From: Erythrocercus mccallii | Taxonomy: Eukaryota; Chordata; Aves; Passeriformes; Dicruridae | NCBI GenBank assembly: GCA_013397435.1 | Contig: VZRG01000862.1 | Span: forward strand, 186,001 to 250,000 | DNA length: 64,000 nucleotides | Direction of reading: 5' to 3' | In this document: piece after piece, positions 22,874 through 35,900 of the stretch | Position numbering within the stretch: position 1 is the first letter of the stretch | Layout: each line of letters begins with the position of its first letter | The notes under the pieces: generated by a model | What the model was told of the DNA's origin: nothing | The model's input: only the letters and a program-made list of their open reading frames with translations | The model's database searches: none | Made by a program: the position numbers and the translations under genes

Positions 22874-25800
22874 TCACTCTTCCCATGGACTCATATCTGT
22901 GTCAATGGCCACGCAGTTATAGGCAGCATAGCGCAACTTCTCTTCACATACCTTGGCTCTAGGGATGGCAGGAATGAAAAAGAAAAATAAAGATAAGGAG
23001 GAGCTGCCATTGCTGCATTTCCTAGTTGAGAGGACAGGATGTTTTCTGAAATGGAGGACATGCTTCACCAGCGGCTCACAGAGAGAAACTCAGCAGCCAC
23101 ATGGGATAGGCAGGGGGTGTAAGTGTGGCAAAGTGATCGGGCCCAATGGGTTAGCACCAAGGTTAAGAAGAGAGCCCCCACACAGTCCCCCAGACACAGG
23201 GAAGCATCAAAACTTACGTGGCATAGTTGGGCAAGAAGAGAGTGCTGGAGCAGGTGGATGACTCTGGCAAAGCATCTGTTGTCTCTGAGCTGGGGAGAAG
23301 GTGACAAACTGGTTAGAACCAGCAGCCCAGCAAGGCAGGGAGCCCAGACAACCCACCCCTTTGGTGTGGGATCTGTCAGCCTTGCAGACTACAGAAGAAT
23401 GGACTTACCCCATCTTGTCTGGATAGATGTAGATCCGTGCTGGAAGGCGACTTCTGCCAGTGACAAATCTGAGGAAACGGCTGCGATCCTCTGTGAAGGA
23501 AAAGCAAAGAGATGAGCAAACTCTAGAGGGATGTGAGAGGCAGTACAGCTGTTTCCAGGAATTCCCAGCACTAGCATGCAGTCCCTTCAGCCTAGCTGGT
23601 TGTTTTTCCTGAATGGTTTCCCTTCCAGCTCCCAGTCAGCAGGCAGGAGCTGTCATGGCACAAGATATGCATGGACAGAGACAGAGCAAAGGGCTCACCA
23701 TTGGTGAAGTTATTGAGTGCTTCCCAGAAGTACTGAACACGGGTATCCTGTGGCTCAAAGTCCTCAAACCGGGCTGTCAGAAAGGATACAGAAAAGGAGT
23801 TTAATAAAGATCTGAGCTCCTCCCTCTTCAGCAGTGGGTACCTGCAGGGTGTGACCACATAGACCCAAGGTGCAAGGAATATATAGTCAGGCCCCCCCCA
23901 GGAAGCACAGCCAGATCCACATCTCAGCTCCACAGGGGTGGCCTAGGGATGCCCCAGCCTCTGCCATGAGGCCCAGAATGGAGTCAAAGGACACTCCTGT
24001 CCCCATGGGCACCCAGCTAAAGGCAAGGAGTACACAGGACCATATTCTCACTGTAAAAAAGGCTAATACTGGCCTCCCACACTTCTTCTTGTGCCAGCAC
24101 AGATAGTAGGCAGTCTTGTTTTCAGGAAGAGAGTTTTCAGCAAAGCCCTTCACTTACTGAGCCTCTTCAGGGCATCAACTGTGACTTCAGGGTCTCCACA
24201 GACCTTTTTTTCCAGCTCCTGCCATGTAAGGAGATCAAGAACAGCTTGGGGCACCACCTTCAGCAGCCCAGCCTGCATGGCCATGATCTGAAAAGGAGAC
24301 AAGGCAGGTAAGCAGCATGTCTTGCCTATTTCCCTAACTCATGGTTGAGCCTAGGGACTCTACTGGATTCAAGCCATGTAACTGCTCAGCATATGCTCCA
24401 AGAAACCTGAAGAAATGGGACACGATCCCAGACAGATGCATCCCTGTTCATTCAGAAAGCCTTTGTCAGAGTTGTGAATAAAACCCCCTATCACCTATGC
24501 TACTAGAAGCCATTTCACTTCTCAACAACTCCAGAGGCTCCAAGACCCCACTGAAAGGGTTGGATACCATTGGCCTAATGAGCACAGGGACACTAACCAC
24601 GGTGCATTTCACCATAAACAGGCTGGGGGCAGATTTCTGGGAGCCAATGACCACCCACAGGGTGGGACAGTGTCACCTGCTCCTTGCTCTCCTCCAACCG
24701 AGCCTTTTGCACCAGGCGGATGAATTCCTTGCGGTCCTCATAGCGCACAGCGGTGTTGCTGCCATTGGGGATCAGCTCCACCATACGCTGGTCACTCAGC
24801 ACTGTCGTGTAGGTCAGGTCATTTCCAAATTTGAACTCAAAGGTGTCTTTATCCATGACTTCCATCACCTCCAGGAGCTTCACCTGCCCAGGCACCAAGT
24901 AAGTGCATGTTAGAGAGATGGCCAGAGAGCAGTGATGTGCCCAAGTCCTCATCTTCTCCCTTCCCACACAAGTGACAGTGAGACAACATGGAATATGCTG
25001 CCCTAAAGCTGTTTAGCAGACCTTGGGCCATTGCATGCTTGAAGCAGCAGTCAGCATAGCTGTATCTCTATAATAGCATTTGGTGCATCCTTATAGCTAA
25101 AAGTTGCCCTTTGTTGTGTTTATTTGACATATCCTAAGAGGAAGCAAGTACATGAGGACAGGGACACAAATCAGCGCCTTGCTGAGTGCCACAAGGAATA
25201 GGATAGGCACAGCCTCCCAGTCCCTCTCACCAACACGGAGTCCACAGCAGGGAAGTCTTTGCTCCAGCTGACCTCTTCCCCTGTTAACTGTTTCCATACA
25301 AAGCCAGGAAGAGCCAGGACCTGAAAAAAAAAGAGATTTTATTGAGCCTGTGTCATAATGAGACCTCCCCAAAGATGGAGATAGGACTCAACAATGCAGA
25401 CACAAAGAGGCTTCCCTACTTCCCCTTCCACATGCAGAGCTCATCGTACTGAGGAGAGACCAAACACTATCTCCCAAGCTCCCAGCAGCATCCTCCAAAA
25501 CTCGGGCTGTGAGTTCTCCAAACTGCTTGGCCCCAAACACCTCTTGTCCCAGGGTGTGATCACAGAGCCTTTCTATGCTCCTGTTAGACAGGCTGCAGGA
25601 AAGGGCTATCAATTCCCTTTGCAGGAAATCTTCTCAGAGGGATGGGATTGAAAACTTACCAGAAACTCCTTGCCCCTCAGAGCTGCTCCCATGATCTGCC
25701 CAATCCACTCGTACTTTGGGAAGTCTTTACAGGAGGGGTTGGGGACATACATGTCCCTGGCTTCTCCAGTGCCATTACCCTGTAGGAGTGAGAGGCAAAA

Positions 25801-28800
25801 CTCCAAGTTATAATTTCAGCACAGCATGAAACACCACAGACTACTCCTGCCATGCCTCTGGGCACTTCTCACAGCAAAAGTGGGCTAAACCCCCATCCCC
25901 CTTGGCAATATTCCCAGTGAGACACCGGTATCCAGGAACTTGTCAGCATATTCTAAAATAAAATGCCGCAAAGCAAACTACCCAACCCCTCACAAAGAAA
26001 AGCTTTGGACCCAGAAAAGTAGATACATCCCTGGCATGCAAGGGGACAGGAACAGCGCTGCATTGCCAGGCATGGAAGGGTTTGCCCCAAACATCCCGAC
26101 GCACAGCACCTGGTTGGATGTGCGCACAAAGAAGGGCAGAGGCACAGGGGTGTCTGCTGAGCTGGGGCACAGCTCCTCTGACATGTCTGCTAGGCTGTCC
26201 CGAAAACCACCACCTGCAACACCAAAAGAAGGGCATTTTTAGTGATGTAAACTCCCCATGTGCTGATCCTCAGAGTTATGGAGCAAAGATGAGGATTTCT
26301 GGTCCAACCTGGCCCTGGACTGAGTAGAAGGCTCCTGTTAGGGCCTTATGGCACTGGAGAAAGTAAGACAAGAGAAATAATATCCCTGCCTGGCCTGTGG
26401 AGAACAGCCAGAAGGATCACTGGCATTGATAAAGCTGCTGGAAGTGACTGTCGGAAGTTTGGTCCCCCTCCCAGCAAACAGCACTCTTATCTGGGACATA
26501 GCTGGGGTGGCAGGACAAGGCAACCTGCCTTCCCTCTCTCCTCCATGGAAATTAACACTGGGACCAACCAAAAGCACCTCCAGCAACAGTCACCTCATCA
26601 ACCCTTGACTGCTCCAGAGGAGCTCTGGCCTCCTGCAGCCCCTACCTTGGTCGATGATGCCCTCTGCGATAAATTTGCACTCCCACCACTGGTCATAACG
26701 CAACGGCCACCTGTGGAGAACCAGGCATTGCCTGAGGTGCTGCTCAAGGCCAAGGAGGTGCTGGGACAGGAACAGCAGGGACATCAAGGGACTAGGGTGG
26801 AGCAGTATGCATTTAGGACAGGGTAAGATCTCAATCTCCAGAGACAGCTGCATCCTCAGCAGGGAGGTGACACTTGGGGAATGGGCCATGATCCCATGGC
26901 TGAGCTGGCTCCTGTCCTAGCAAACCCTCTCCAGAGTACAGGACATGGGCTTCCCAAACACCCTGCTGTGACAGGACACAGCTCCCAGCACTGCACAGTG
27001 CCTTCCCTCCCCGAGACACTGCTTACCTATAATCTAGAGGCTTTTCAAACTTGTCTGAGGGTTTCAGGCCTTCATATACCTGCAACAATCAGAGACAATC
27101 AAGGTTGGTATCCCCTCTCCACGGGGAACTGGTGCCATATGAAGGCAGGTACATCAAGTCTCATGGCAGTTTGGGGTGTTTTTGCACACACAGAGCCCCA
27201 GATCTATTGTAGGTGGGGAGAAAATGCACACAGGAAGATCAGCATTGCTGTAAAATTACAACACAGAACTGTATGCAGCTACTTGACTGTTGTCACAGAA
27301 GAATTCTTTGCTGCCTTTTTAATTGAACAGGATTGTTACACTCTCCATTAACAACATGCCACAGAGAGCATTCAGGACAGAGTATAGATTTCAACTCGGA
27401 GACCCCAAATCCCTCTTAGATATTATTCCCGGATATGGGACTATCAGCACATGTAATTGTGAGTCATGTGAAGAGGCCTTGAAGGCTTGGTCTATCTCCA
27501 GCTCCAAGCTGTCCTTTCCACCCATCTCAATGCAGATAATTTTGATTTTGGGATGCCCCACTCTCCCCAGAGCAGCAGGGACCCTTGCAGGAGGGACAGT
27601 ACCTGGGTGAAGACAGCATTCTTGCAGCTGGGGTCCAGGGCAGGATTGTCCCGGTGCTCCATGGCCAGGCGTCGGTTAATGTAGAGCCTTGGCATGAAGT
27701 TGGGCTTGCTGGTCTCCGAGTCCTTCAGACACTGGGTAATGAGAGCTGTGCGCTTCTTAGACAGCAGCAAGAACTGCTTGATGTGCTGCCAACAGAGATG
27801 TACAAAACATGTCACCTACTTCATGCTGAAACCACTGCACCTCCAGGTTTCTCCCTTTCCCAGGGCCTTCCCACACAGACACATTCTCACTAACAGTATT
27901 TGCTCCCCCTCTGCCTCTGAAGGATTCTGCCTTCTAGCTTAAGGGATATAACAAGCTCAGCCCTCAATCCACCAGCTGTCATCTGATGCTCACACTCCAG
28001 TGTTGCTTAGACTCTCCTTTACCCTCACTCTCACCAGAACTCTGGTCTTACTTTCCCTTTCAATTGTAATCAAAGCCAGCTCCTCTAAACAAACAAGAAT
28101 CCTCAAATGCTTTGGGTCTCGTGTTGACCTGGCAAAGGAACTTTCAGTGCTTTCTGACACTAGGCCTGGAAACACACAGAATGGGGCTATCCTGGTAATG
28201 TCCAGCATGTGTATTCTTGGAGAGGATATAACAAGAACAGACAACTGGAGGAATGAACTCAGCACTATGCAAAGGATGAAAAACAAAAGCTTATTAAAGC
28301 CAGGAAAAATGTTACTGGTAAAAGCCTTGATGTTTGGACAAGCCAGCTCAAAGCTGCTGGCAGGAAGCACAGGAACAGAGCGTCCTGGGATGACATCTTG
28401 GAGGGAATGTGCATCCACCTTGCATGCCCAGTGCTGCTATGATCTAAGCCCCTTTGAGAGTGAAATGTTCTGGTTTGAGTCCACTTGTTAGCCCACACCT
28501 ACATGCTTCTACATCAGCAGTTTAGCAGGAAAATAAACAATATCACCTTTCACAATGTTAGTGACCTAAGCTCAGAAAGGTATTTCCCTCCAGCTGCTTT
28601 AAAGGCAACAAGCCCTGGCTGCCTCCCTTGCCACAGCACAAGCACCATCACCCTGCCAGACTGAGGCCCCAACAAGACACAGAGCCAACTGCTCACCTTG
28701 AGTTTGCTGAATGTGCCAACAGTGTGGTCCCAGGCTGGCACCAAGTGATGCAGGACACTGTCCAGGAGCTTGATGAACCTAAATCCCAAAGAAGAAGGTA

Positions 28801-31800
28801 TTGCAACAAGGAGTGATGAGGATCTGCAAGTCTATTGTAGACCACACACCCCTGAACACAAACAGAAAAATAACTGACCCAAACCAAACCCAGCATAGTT
28901 TTTACATCATGGAGCCTTTGGTACTAAATTCTCACTCCCTGAGCACAGCATGGATTTTGCATCCTTTACAAGTGACTCTGCATATACCTGCCCTCAAACT
29001 GCACAAGTATGTTGTGCTTGTGACACACAAGACACTGTGAACTTGAGCTACAGAACTCCTCTGAAAGCATGAGATATTGGACACCACAGAGAGCCCACTT
29101 TGTTCCCAAATGACTCCTATTTTCTCCGGTGTCCAAGATGTCTGTCTCCAGAGGAGTGTCATAGTTTTACAGCTTCCAGCCATGCACAGGCTGGAGATGA
29201 CATCAATCCCTGCAAGCAATGACACCTGTCTGCTCCCCTCCCCACAGTACCTTTGGATGAGCACGGCCCGTCGGTACAGCAGGTCAGGGTCAGTCCCTTC
29301 TAGGCGAGGGTAACGCACCAAATTGGGCAACTGGAACATGTCAGCACTGAGCCCCAAGTCCCTCTGTCGGGACGATTTGATTTTGATGCCTCGGATACGA
29401 ACATCAATCCCATCATCTGCCAAGGAAGACCATGGATGATATGCCAAGATCACAAGAAAGCAAGCCTTAAATTAAGCATAAGAGGTCTATAAGCAAAAAC
29501 AGTAGGAATGTACCAGCTCCACCAGCTCTGGGGCTGGGCACTGAGAGCCTCAAATACCTCTGTGAAGAAGAAGCAGGTTATTTACAGGAGAAAAAGAATT
29601 AAATAATTGAAGGCAGAGAAAGATAGGATGAAAGCGGAGAACTTGCAAAACTTGAGATTTCCCAGGAGTTTCCCATGGTTCTTTTGAATCTTATATAAAA
29701 CAGCCCACAGAGAGAAGAAGTACAAGTCACAGAACAAACTCTTAATGTGCAGTATTTTACAGGTGCGTTATGGATGTGGCCACAACAGACAGCCCTACCT
29801 CTGCACTCCACAATCCGGATCTCGATGACAGGCAGGTGTGTTGTCATGTCCTCAAGGATGCACACATCCCCAATATAGCTCCTGCAAACATAGCACAGAT
29901 GAGGACTGAAGGGCTGTTCCCTCACCATCCTGCCAAAATCCACTTGGGACACTTGTAGGGGAAGATGGTTTGCATCTTTTGAAATGGGAGCCTATGGCAA
30001 GAACTCCATTCTTACCATACAGCTGAATGCCTGAACCTGCTGGTGACTCAGGTCCAGGTACCATGATTCTGATATGTCCCACAATCAGGTGAGGAGAGCC
30101 CGATGACTGTACCATGCTATTGCAGGCAGAGTGAACCTGCATCCCAGAGAGCCTGGCTGGTGCTGCATGACTGCTTAAGGCCAGTGTTCAGCACCTTGGG
30201 CCCCTGCAAGAGCTATGACACCCTGTGCACCTCCACCCACTCACTCATCAATGCCGACGTCGTTCAGTTTCTTCAGATTGTCCCCCTCGCCCCCATACAC
30301 AGCGACCCGCTTGGGCATGAAGTTCTCATCAGTGGTATCCACTGTCAGCAGCAGCTTCCTGCAAAGGGAAGCAGGACATTAAGGAGAATGCAACTGTATC
30401 TGAACACCTATCACTACTCCCTCTCATCACTTGGCCATGTTGTTACCAAGCTGGGATTCCCAGCTACCTGTGACAATGCTAAAACCCCTTCAAGCCCAGA
30501 GCCAGAGCAAGGGCTGAGGGGCAGGGAGCACAGGACAAATTTGGGCCACGACACTCAGGCAGATAGGGAGTGGCTAAGCTTGTCCCAGTCACTAGCCACC
30601 ATGTGGAGCAGAGATGACTGTAGGGCAGAGATGACTCACTTGACAATGGTGCCTTTCTTCATGTTGAGCCGAACCCAGTGCTGGCCCTGGGACCCATCAC
30701 TCTCCCAGTATGTGTCGGCATGGCTGTCGGTCAGACATGACACATTGAAGTCCTCCTGGAAGAGGGCAAGTGAATGAAAGGAAGATCAGATGGGTGTAGG
30801 ATTAACTTCTCTTTAGTGGTTACTTCCATCATGAATCTTAGTGTAAGAGGGCATCACATTGGCCTGTTCCCTTTGCTGGGCTGTGGGTAGACACTGGAGT
30901 GCAGAGCACACAGGAACTGGGGTTGACCCTCCGAGGTGCTCCGGGGTCACACACACAGCACAGAGTATCAAACCCTCCCTAAAATTAGCTTTGCAGCTAA
31001 TGTTAGCACTGTCTTCTTAAACCACTGTCCCTCCAAGAGCTACATTACACAACATGCTGCATGATACTCCCCAGGCTTTTCTCCCACATCCTCAAAGTCC
31101 AGTCTAGGCTAGAGCAGCACAGCAAGCACTATCCATGCTTCCCAGCCCTACGGCACAGAGGGGCTGATGTAGCCTTGTCCCTTTAACTCACCGTGTAGGA
31201 CGAGACATCGATGCTGTCCACATACTGCTTAACGCTGCCCAAGTTCTCATCCTCCTTCCCAATGTGATCATATAGGAAATGCACCAGGTCTTCATCACAT
31301 TCGTAAGTCCATGTTGGGGGCACAAACCTAGCAGGGAAAAGGGATTACTGTGTCTGGAGAGCCAGAGGCTAATTGGTCAAAAATGTAAGGTCTGTATCCT
31401 GCTCGTCTTGCTCGGTTTCCTGCTTTTTGCAGGCATAGCTGGAACCAGACTGTGCAGTGCAGAGCTGCCTGTCTTCGCCTCTCTCAGGTCTGCAGGAGAT
31501 GGCTGTCTGGGCAGTCACAAGAGACAGAAGCTTGTCCCTCACCATAGCAGAAGCCAGGAAACAGTTCATACCGAAGCTTCTCTACTGCAGCCTCATCCTG
31601 CTCCATGGCCCTGGGCTTTGCTCCAAGGCGCAGGGAATATGTCAGATCCACGACCTGCTCCCATCTGAAACAACACAGAGAAGTGGAGTGAGAACGTCCC
31701 AGGAGGAACAAGAAGCTGGGCCTGTAAGGTGAAAATCTGGGTTTAAAGCCCCACTGTGCTCCATCCTCCATCACCTCAAACATCATCTGCTGCCCTTTAT

Positions 31801-32599
31801 TTTCCAACCATGTCTACTACTTCCACACCCCACTGGGCATATGAAAAGCACAGTGCCTGACCAAACCCAGTTCGCTCCACATCCGGCATCCCTCTTGCCT
31901 CACTTCCATGAAACCTGTCCAAGCAGGCCGGCGGTTCCCCAGCCCAAGGCAGGAGGGGCCGTGGGGGAGCATCCCGAGCCCGCACAGAGCTGAGCGCCTC
32001 CGCGCTCCCGGGGACCCAGCGGGACACCGCGGCGGCCCCACACCTGATGACGGGTTTGTAATCCACCCCGAACAGCTGCTGCTGCCGCTGGATCCGCTCC
32101 GTGGACTCCACGGGCACCAGCCGGTCCCCACCGTCGGCATGCTTGCACACCAGCACCCATCCCTCCTCGAGATCGCAGCCGCTCCGGTACTCCTCCAGCT
32201 GCTCCTGTGGGGACAGCCGGCTGTCAGGCGAGGTCGGGCCGGGCCCTTCCCGGGCCGCCGCACCCGCGTTACCTTGCTGAGCTTGACCCAGAGCCCGGCG
32301 CCGTTGCAGTACTCCTCGCCGGTGGCGCGCAGGCAGCCGCCCTTGCGCACCTCGATCGTGGCCCGCGCCGCCCGCTTGCCGCCCCGCGCCGGCCCCGGGC
32401 TGTCCCACACGCTGAGCAGGCTGCGGGCGGCGGCGGCCGCGGCGGCCGAGGGGTCCTTGCAGATCTTGTACTGCACCTCCCGCGGCACGTAGCAGAGCGC
32501 GGCGGGCAGCGCCTGGGCGCGGCGGAAGCACTCGCTGCACTGCAGCAGGAACCGCAGCCGGCCCAGCACCTGGTGCGGCGCTTCCCCACCCGCCCTCAT
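22874..32599 (-). CDS. HECTD3: HECTD3, HECT-domain E3 ubiquitin-protein ligase (21 exons)
   Basis: HECTD3 is a cytosolic HECT E3 reported to ubiquitinate regulators such as caspase-8, MALT1 and TRAF3. Exons (CDS, 5' to 3'): 32273..32599, 32044..32204, 31572..31664, 31192..31327, 30640..30755, 30245..30358, 29799..29881, 29251..29416, 28697..28778, 27603..27785, 27027..27079, 26646..26710, 26110..26213, 25660..25779, 25231..25320, 24677..24883, 24158..24287, 23699..23773, 23409..23490, 23218..23289, 22874..22958. All splice sites are GT/AG and in frame, giving 847 aa against 861 in human. The N-terminal part contains LPAALCYVPREVQYK. The DOC-type region (about 205-385) includes YWESDGSQGQHWVRL and MTTHLPVIEIRIVEC. 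The HECT domain (about 498-843) ends in TCSSTLFLPNYA with catalytic Cys809, and the protein ends AIDTDMSPWEE as in human. It abuts UROD head to head and has a diverged tandem copy about 5 kb away. Confidence 0.96.
23218..23289 (-). CDS. HECTD3: HECTD3 exon 20, HECT active-site exon
   Basis: The exon encodes ETTDALPESSTCSSTLFLP, then NYA. Cys809 corresponds to human catalytic Cys823: the 14-residue offset equals the difference in protein length, which lies upstream. The motif agrees with human, unlike the cysteine-rich version in the paralogue. Confidence 0.93.
24677..24883 (-). CDS. HECTD3: HECTD3 exon 16
   Basis: The exon encodes VKLLEVMEVMDKDTFEFKFG followed by NDLTYTTVLSDQRMVELIP and continues to EESKEQ. 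The 140-bp part from 24677 to 24816 is almost identical to the HECTD3-like exon at 11150..11289, whereas 24817-24883 has diverged from it. Confidence 0.92.
32273..32599 (-). CDS. HECTD3: HECTD3 exon 1
   Basis: 109 codons from MRAGGEAPHQVLGRLRF to GLWVKLSK, followed by a GTAACG donor. An alanine run follows KICKDPS. The start codon at 32597-32599 fits the length of human HECTD3. The block 32263..32626, which includes 10 intronic bases and 27 upstream bases, matches 17425..17788 exactly by eye. Confidence 0.94.
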
Positions 32600-32939
32600 C
32601 GCGCTCCGGACACCGGCTCCGCGCCGCTCCGGTTTACGACGAACCCCGCCCGCCTACAGGCAAGATGGCGGCGCCCGGCGGGGCGAACGTAGAGCAAGAT
32701 GGCGGCGCCCGTGCCACGTACAGAGGAGCAAGGAGCGGGGCAAGATGGCAGCGTACGGAGGGGCGGACAGCCGGGGAGGGGGGCGGGGCAAAATGGCGGC
32801 GGGAGGAGAGGCGGGACTACGTCCAGATGGCCGCGCCGGCGGGGCCAGATGGGGGCGGGACGGGGGCGGGACGGGGCGGACCGCACCGCACCGCACCGCG
32901 TCGGGAGGCAACGGAGAGGCCGGGGAACAGCCCAGGAGC
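32600..32939. promoter_or_regulatory. Bidirectional CpG-rich promoter between HECTD3 and UROD, with YY1-like motif cluster
   Basis: Only 340 bp separate the divergent start codons, so transcription of both genes must begin here. The plus strand carries five AAGATGGCGGC-like words, the consensus expected for YY1 in promoters: about 32661-32672, 32695-32706, 32741-32752, 32789-32800 and 32824-32834, the last two imperfect. GC boxes (GGGCGG) occur at 32761, 32782, 32855 and nearby. All YY1-like words point toward UROD. No TATA box was seen. The role is inferred from position and motifs. Confidence 0.8.
32880..32899. repeat. Short CCGCA tandem repeat in the UROD 5' region
   Basis: A run of CCGCA-type pentamers (ACCGCACCGCACCGCACCGC) lies about 40 bp upstream of the UROD start codon, probably within or next to the 5' UTR. 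Confidence 0.75.
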
Positions 32940-35900
32940 ATGGAGGGTGGCGAGCGGCTCGTGTGAGTAACCGGGACGGGGCAGGCCTGCGTCCCTTCTT
33001 AGTGTGGTAACGGGGCCATGTTCCGGCGCCTGCAAGGAGCATACTGGTGTGGCTCTGGGAACGGCGATCTGGCACTGTGGGAGCACTGGGGATCGTGCTT
33101 TCGTGCTGAGATGCTGTACTGGGGACACTGGTGTGGCTCTGGAATTATGGTGCTGGCACAAGACTCCAGTAGTGGGTCACCAGAGAGGCTGTGGGCGGGG
33201 AGGGAGGGGGTGATCCTGCCCTGGGAGGGATCAGCAGGGCCACTGGTGTGGTAGTTAAGTCGCTGCTCCCAAGTGGAGGTTTTGGGGACTTTGTTCCCGT
33301 AGGCCCTGCGGTTGCCGGGGTCCCCCTCCCCGGTGCAGGCCGGACTCCAGCAGCCCCAGAGCGGGGAGGTTGGGGACGCGTGGCCTGGCACAGACCAGGG
33401 GGATGCAGGACTGCCCGCCCCGCGCCCCACTCGTCCCAAATCGCTCCAGGCGGGAGCAACTGGTGGCCCCGATAACTTAATCTCGCGGGCCCTGGGCAGC
33501 GCATCGCCTCTGCCCCGAGGAGGCCCGCGGTCCTCAGCAGGAAGAAGTCCTGGGCTGTGGTGGGGAGAATTTATCACATTTGTCACAGCTGGGCTCAGGC
33601 CTCTTCTGCGGTCAGGGGTGGGTACGAGCCGCCTACTCTGGCGCCCTCTGCCCCAGTCGTGGGGGCCTGGCAGGGCACGCAGACCCCTCGTGGGTGACGG
33701 CTTGTACCTGCTCTTTGCTCCGCAGCCCCAAAGGCTTCCCCAAGCTGAAGAACGACACGTTCCTGCGCGCAGCTCGCGGGGAGGAGACAGAGCACACCCC
33801 GGTGTGGTGCATGCGACAGGCGGGGCGGTACCTGCCAGGTGAGCGGTGGAAGCATGCGGGAGATAGCGAGGGGGCCTCAGCAAGCACCAGGTAACATTTG
33901 TGGTGGTCACTTGTAGAATTTCGGGAGACACGGGCATCACAGGATTTCTTTGCCACTTGCCGGAGCCCCAAATTGTGCTGTGAGCTGACACTGCAGGTGA
34001 GCATCACTCAGGGGCTGTGTGTCACCTCTCCCTGCCCACAAGGGGATGGGGAGAAACCTTGGTTCAGGCCATCCTGGGTGGCCTCAGTAAATTGTGCAGC
34101 TCTCGGGGACTCCACTGCCTCATGTGCTTGACCAGGTCCTCCATGGGAAGGAAGTCACAACCCCTCACTAACATTGCCTCTTCCCTCTGTGCAGCCACTA
34201 AGACGATTCCCCCTGGATGCTGCCATCATCTTCTCTGACATCTTGGTGGTGCCCCAGGTGAGAGCCATGCCCAATGCCATGGGGAACAGCAGCTGGTAAC
34301 AGGGCAAAGTTCAGGGCTGCCCCATTCCTGTTTCTCCATTCTCCCCTGTCCCCAGGCACTGGGCATGGAGGTTGTCATGGTCCCTGGCAAAGGACCCACG
34401 TTCACAGAGCCCCTGAAGGAGGTGGAGGATCTGCTGAAACTGCGACAGAAGGTGGATGTCACCGCAGAGTTAGGTTACGTCTTCCAGGCCATCACACTGA
34501 CACGACACAGCCTGGAGGGCAAAGTACCCCTCATCGGCTTCTCGGGGGCACCGGTAAGTGATATGGCTCCTCTGTGTGGGTTTCCCTGATGGGCTCCTCT
34601 GCTCTCTTGGGGTGAGACCAGCTATGGCACCCCCAGCTGTGGGTGCTACATGGGTGCATAAGGGGGGGCATTCAATGCAGGAGCAGCTGTGCCCCAGGCT
34701 CTGGGGTGCTCATAGGTCCTGCCTTCAGCACTGGGACTTCGTGTCTTCTTTCATCTCCATCACTCTCCTCACTTCACTTCTCCCCACAGTGGACGCTCAT
34801 GTCCTACATGATTGAAGGTGGTGGCTCCACTACAATGGCCAAGGCCAAGAGCTGGCTCTACCGTCACCCTGAGGCAAGCCACCGACTGCTACGGCTGCTG
34901 GCCGACGTCATCATTGACTACCTGGTGGGGCAGGTGGCTGCTGGAGCGCAGGTGTGTCCTGGGGCAATGGGGACAAGGCCAAGAAGGAAGGCAGGGACTG
35001 AGGACAGGGAGCAGTGAGGGTCCAGCATCTGGAAGGAGGAGGGACTGAGGTGCTGCTCTCCCAGTACCATAGGAAAGTGGCTGAGTCGCCATCCTTGGAG
35101 GTATTTGATAGCCAAGTAGATGGGGCACTTGGGGACATGCTTTACTGGTGGATTTGGCAGTGCTGGGTTAATGGTCATCACTCAATAATCTTAAAGATCT
35201 TTTTCAGTCTAAAGGATTCTGTGTCCCTGGCAGGCGCTCCAGCTGTTTGAGTCCCATGCAGGGCACCTGGGCCCAGAGCTGTTTCAGGACTTTGCCCTGC
35301 CCTACATCCGAGACATTGCCCAGGCTGTCAAGAGCAAGCTGAAGGAGGAGGCACTGCCCCTGGTGCCCATGGTGAGTCAGGGCTGCCTGGATTGAGCCTG
35401 GTATCTAGGGGCTGCTGGAGAGGGGTACATCCCCTGGTACCTGCTTCTCTCAGTCCAGCCCGTGGAGAGAGATCTGATTCACAGCAGTTGCTGCCCATCT
35501 CCTCCCTCCCCAGATCATCTTTGCCAAGGATGCACACTACGCCCTGCGTGACCTGGCCCACGCCGGTTACGAGGTCGTTGGTCTCGACTGGACTATCCGG
35601 CCCCAGGAGGCTCGGTAAGAGTCTTAACACTGGCAGGTCTGGGCAGGATCCCAGGCCAGGTACTCTGACCTCCTCCTCTGCCCTGAGCCATCCCAGGCCT
35701 GGACATTGCTGCTCCAAAGGTGGGGATAGTTGGGCCACCATGCTACAGCTTCTAAAGGCTGTGCTGAGGGATTGTGGGTGTCCTGTGGTGGGGGCTGGAG
35801 GCACCTGGCTGCCCTCAGCCTCTGTACCACATGCAGCAACTCACCTGCTTCCTCCCTGCTGTAGTGCACAGATGGGAAAACATGTCACCCTGCAAGGGAA

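Noticed and set aside
31908..32492. Plus-strand open frames opposite HECTD3 exons 1-2
   Set aside because: They mirror the GC-rich coding exon; the same antisense peptide appears opposite HECTD3-like exon 1 because the DNA is duplicated.
32999..33991. 330-codon minus-strand open frame over UROD exons 2-3
   Set aside because: It is antisense to real UROD exons and lacks any recognisable domain.
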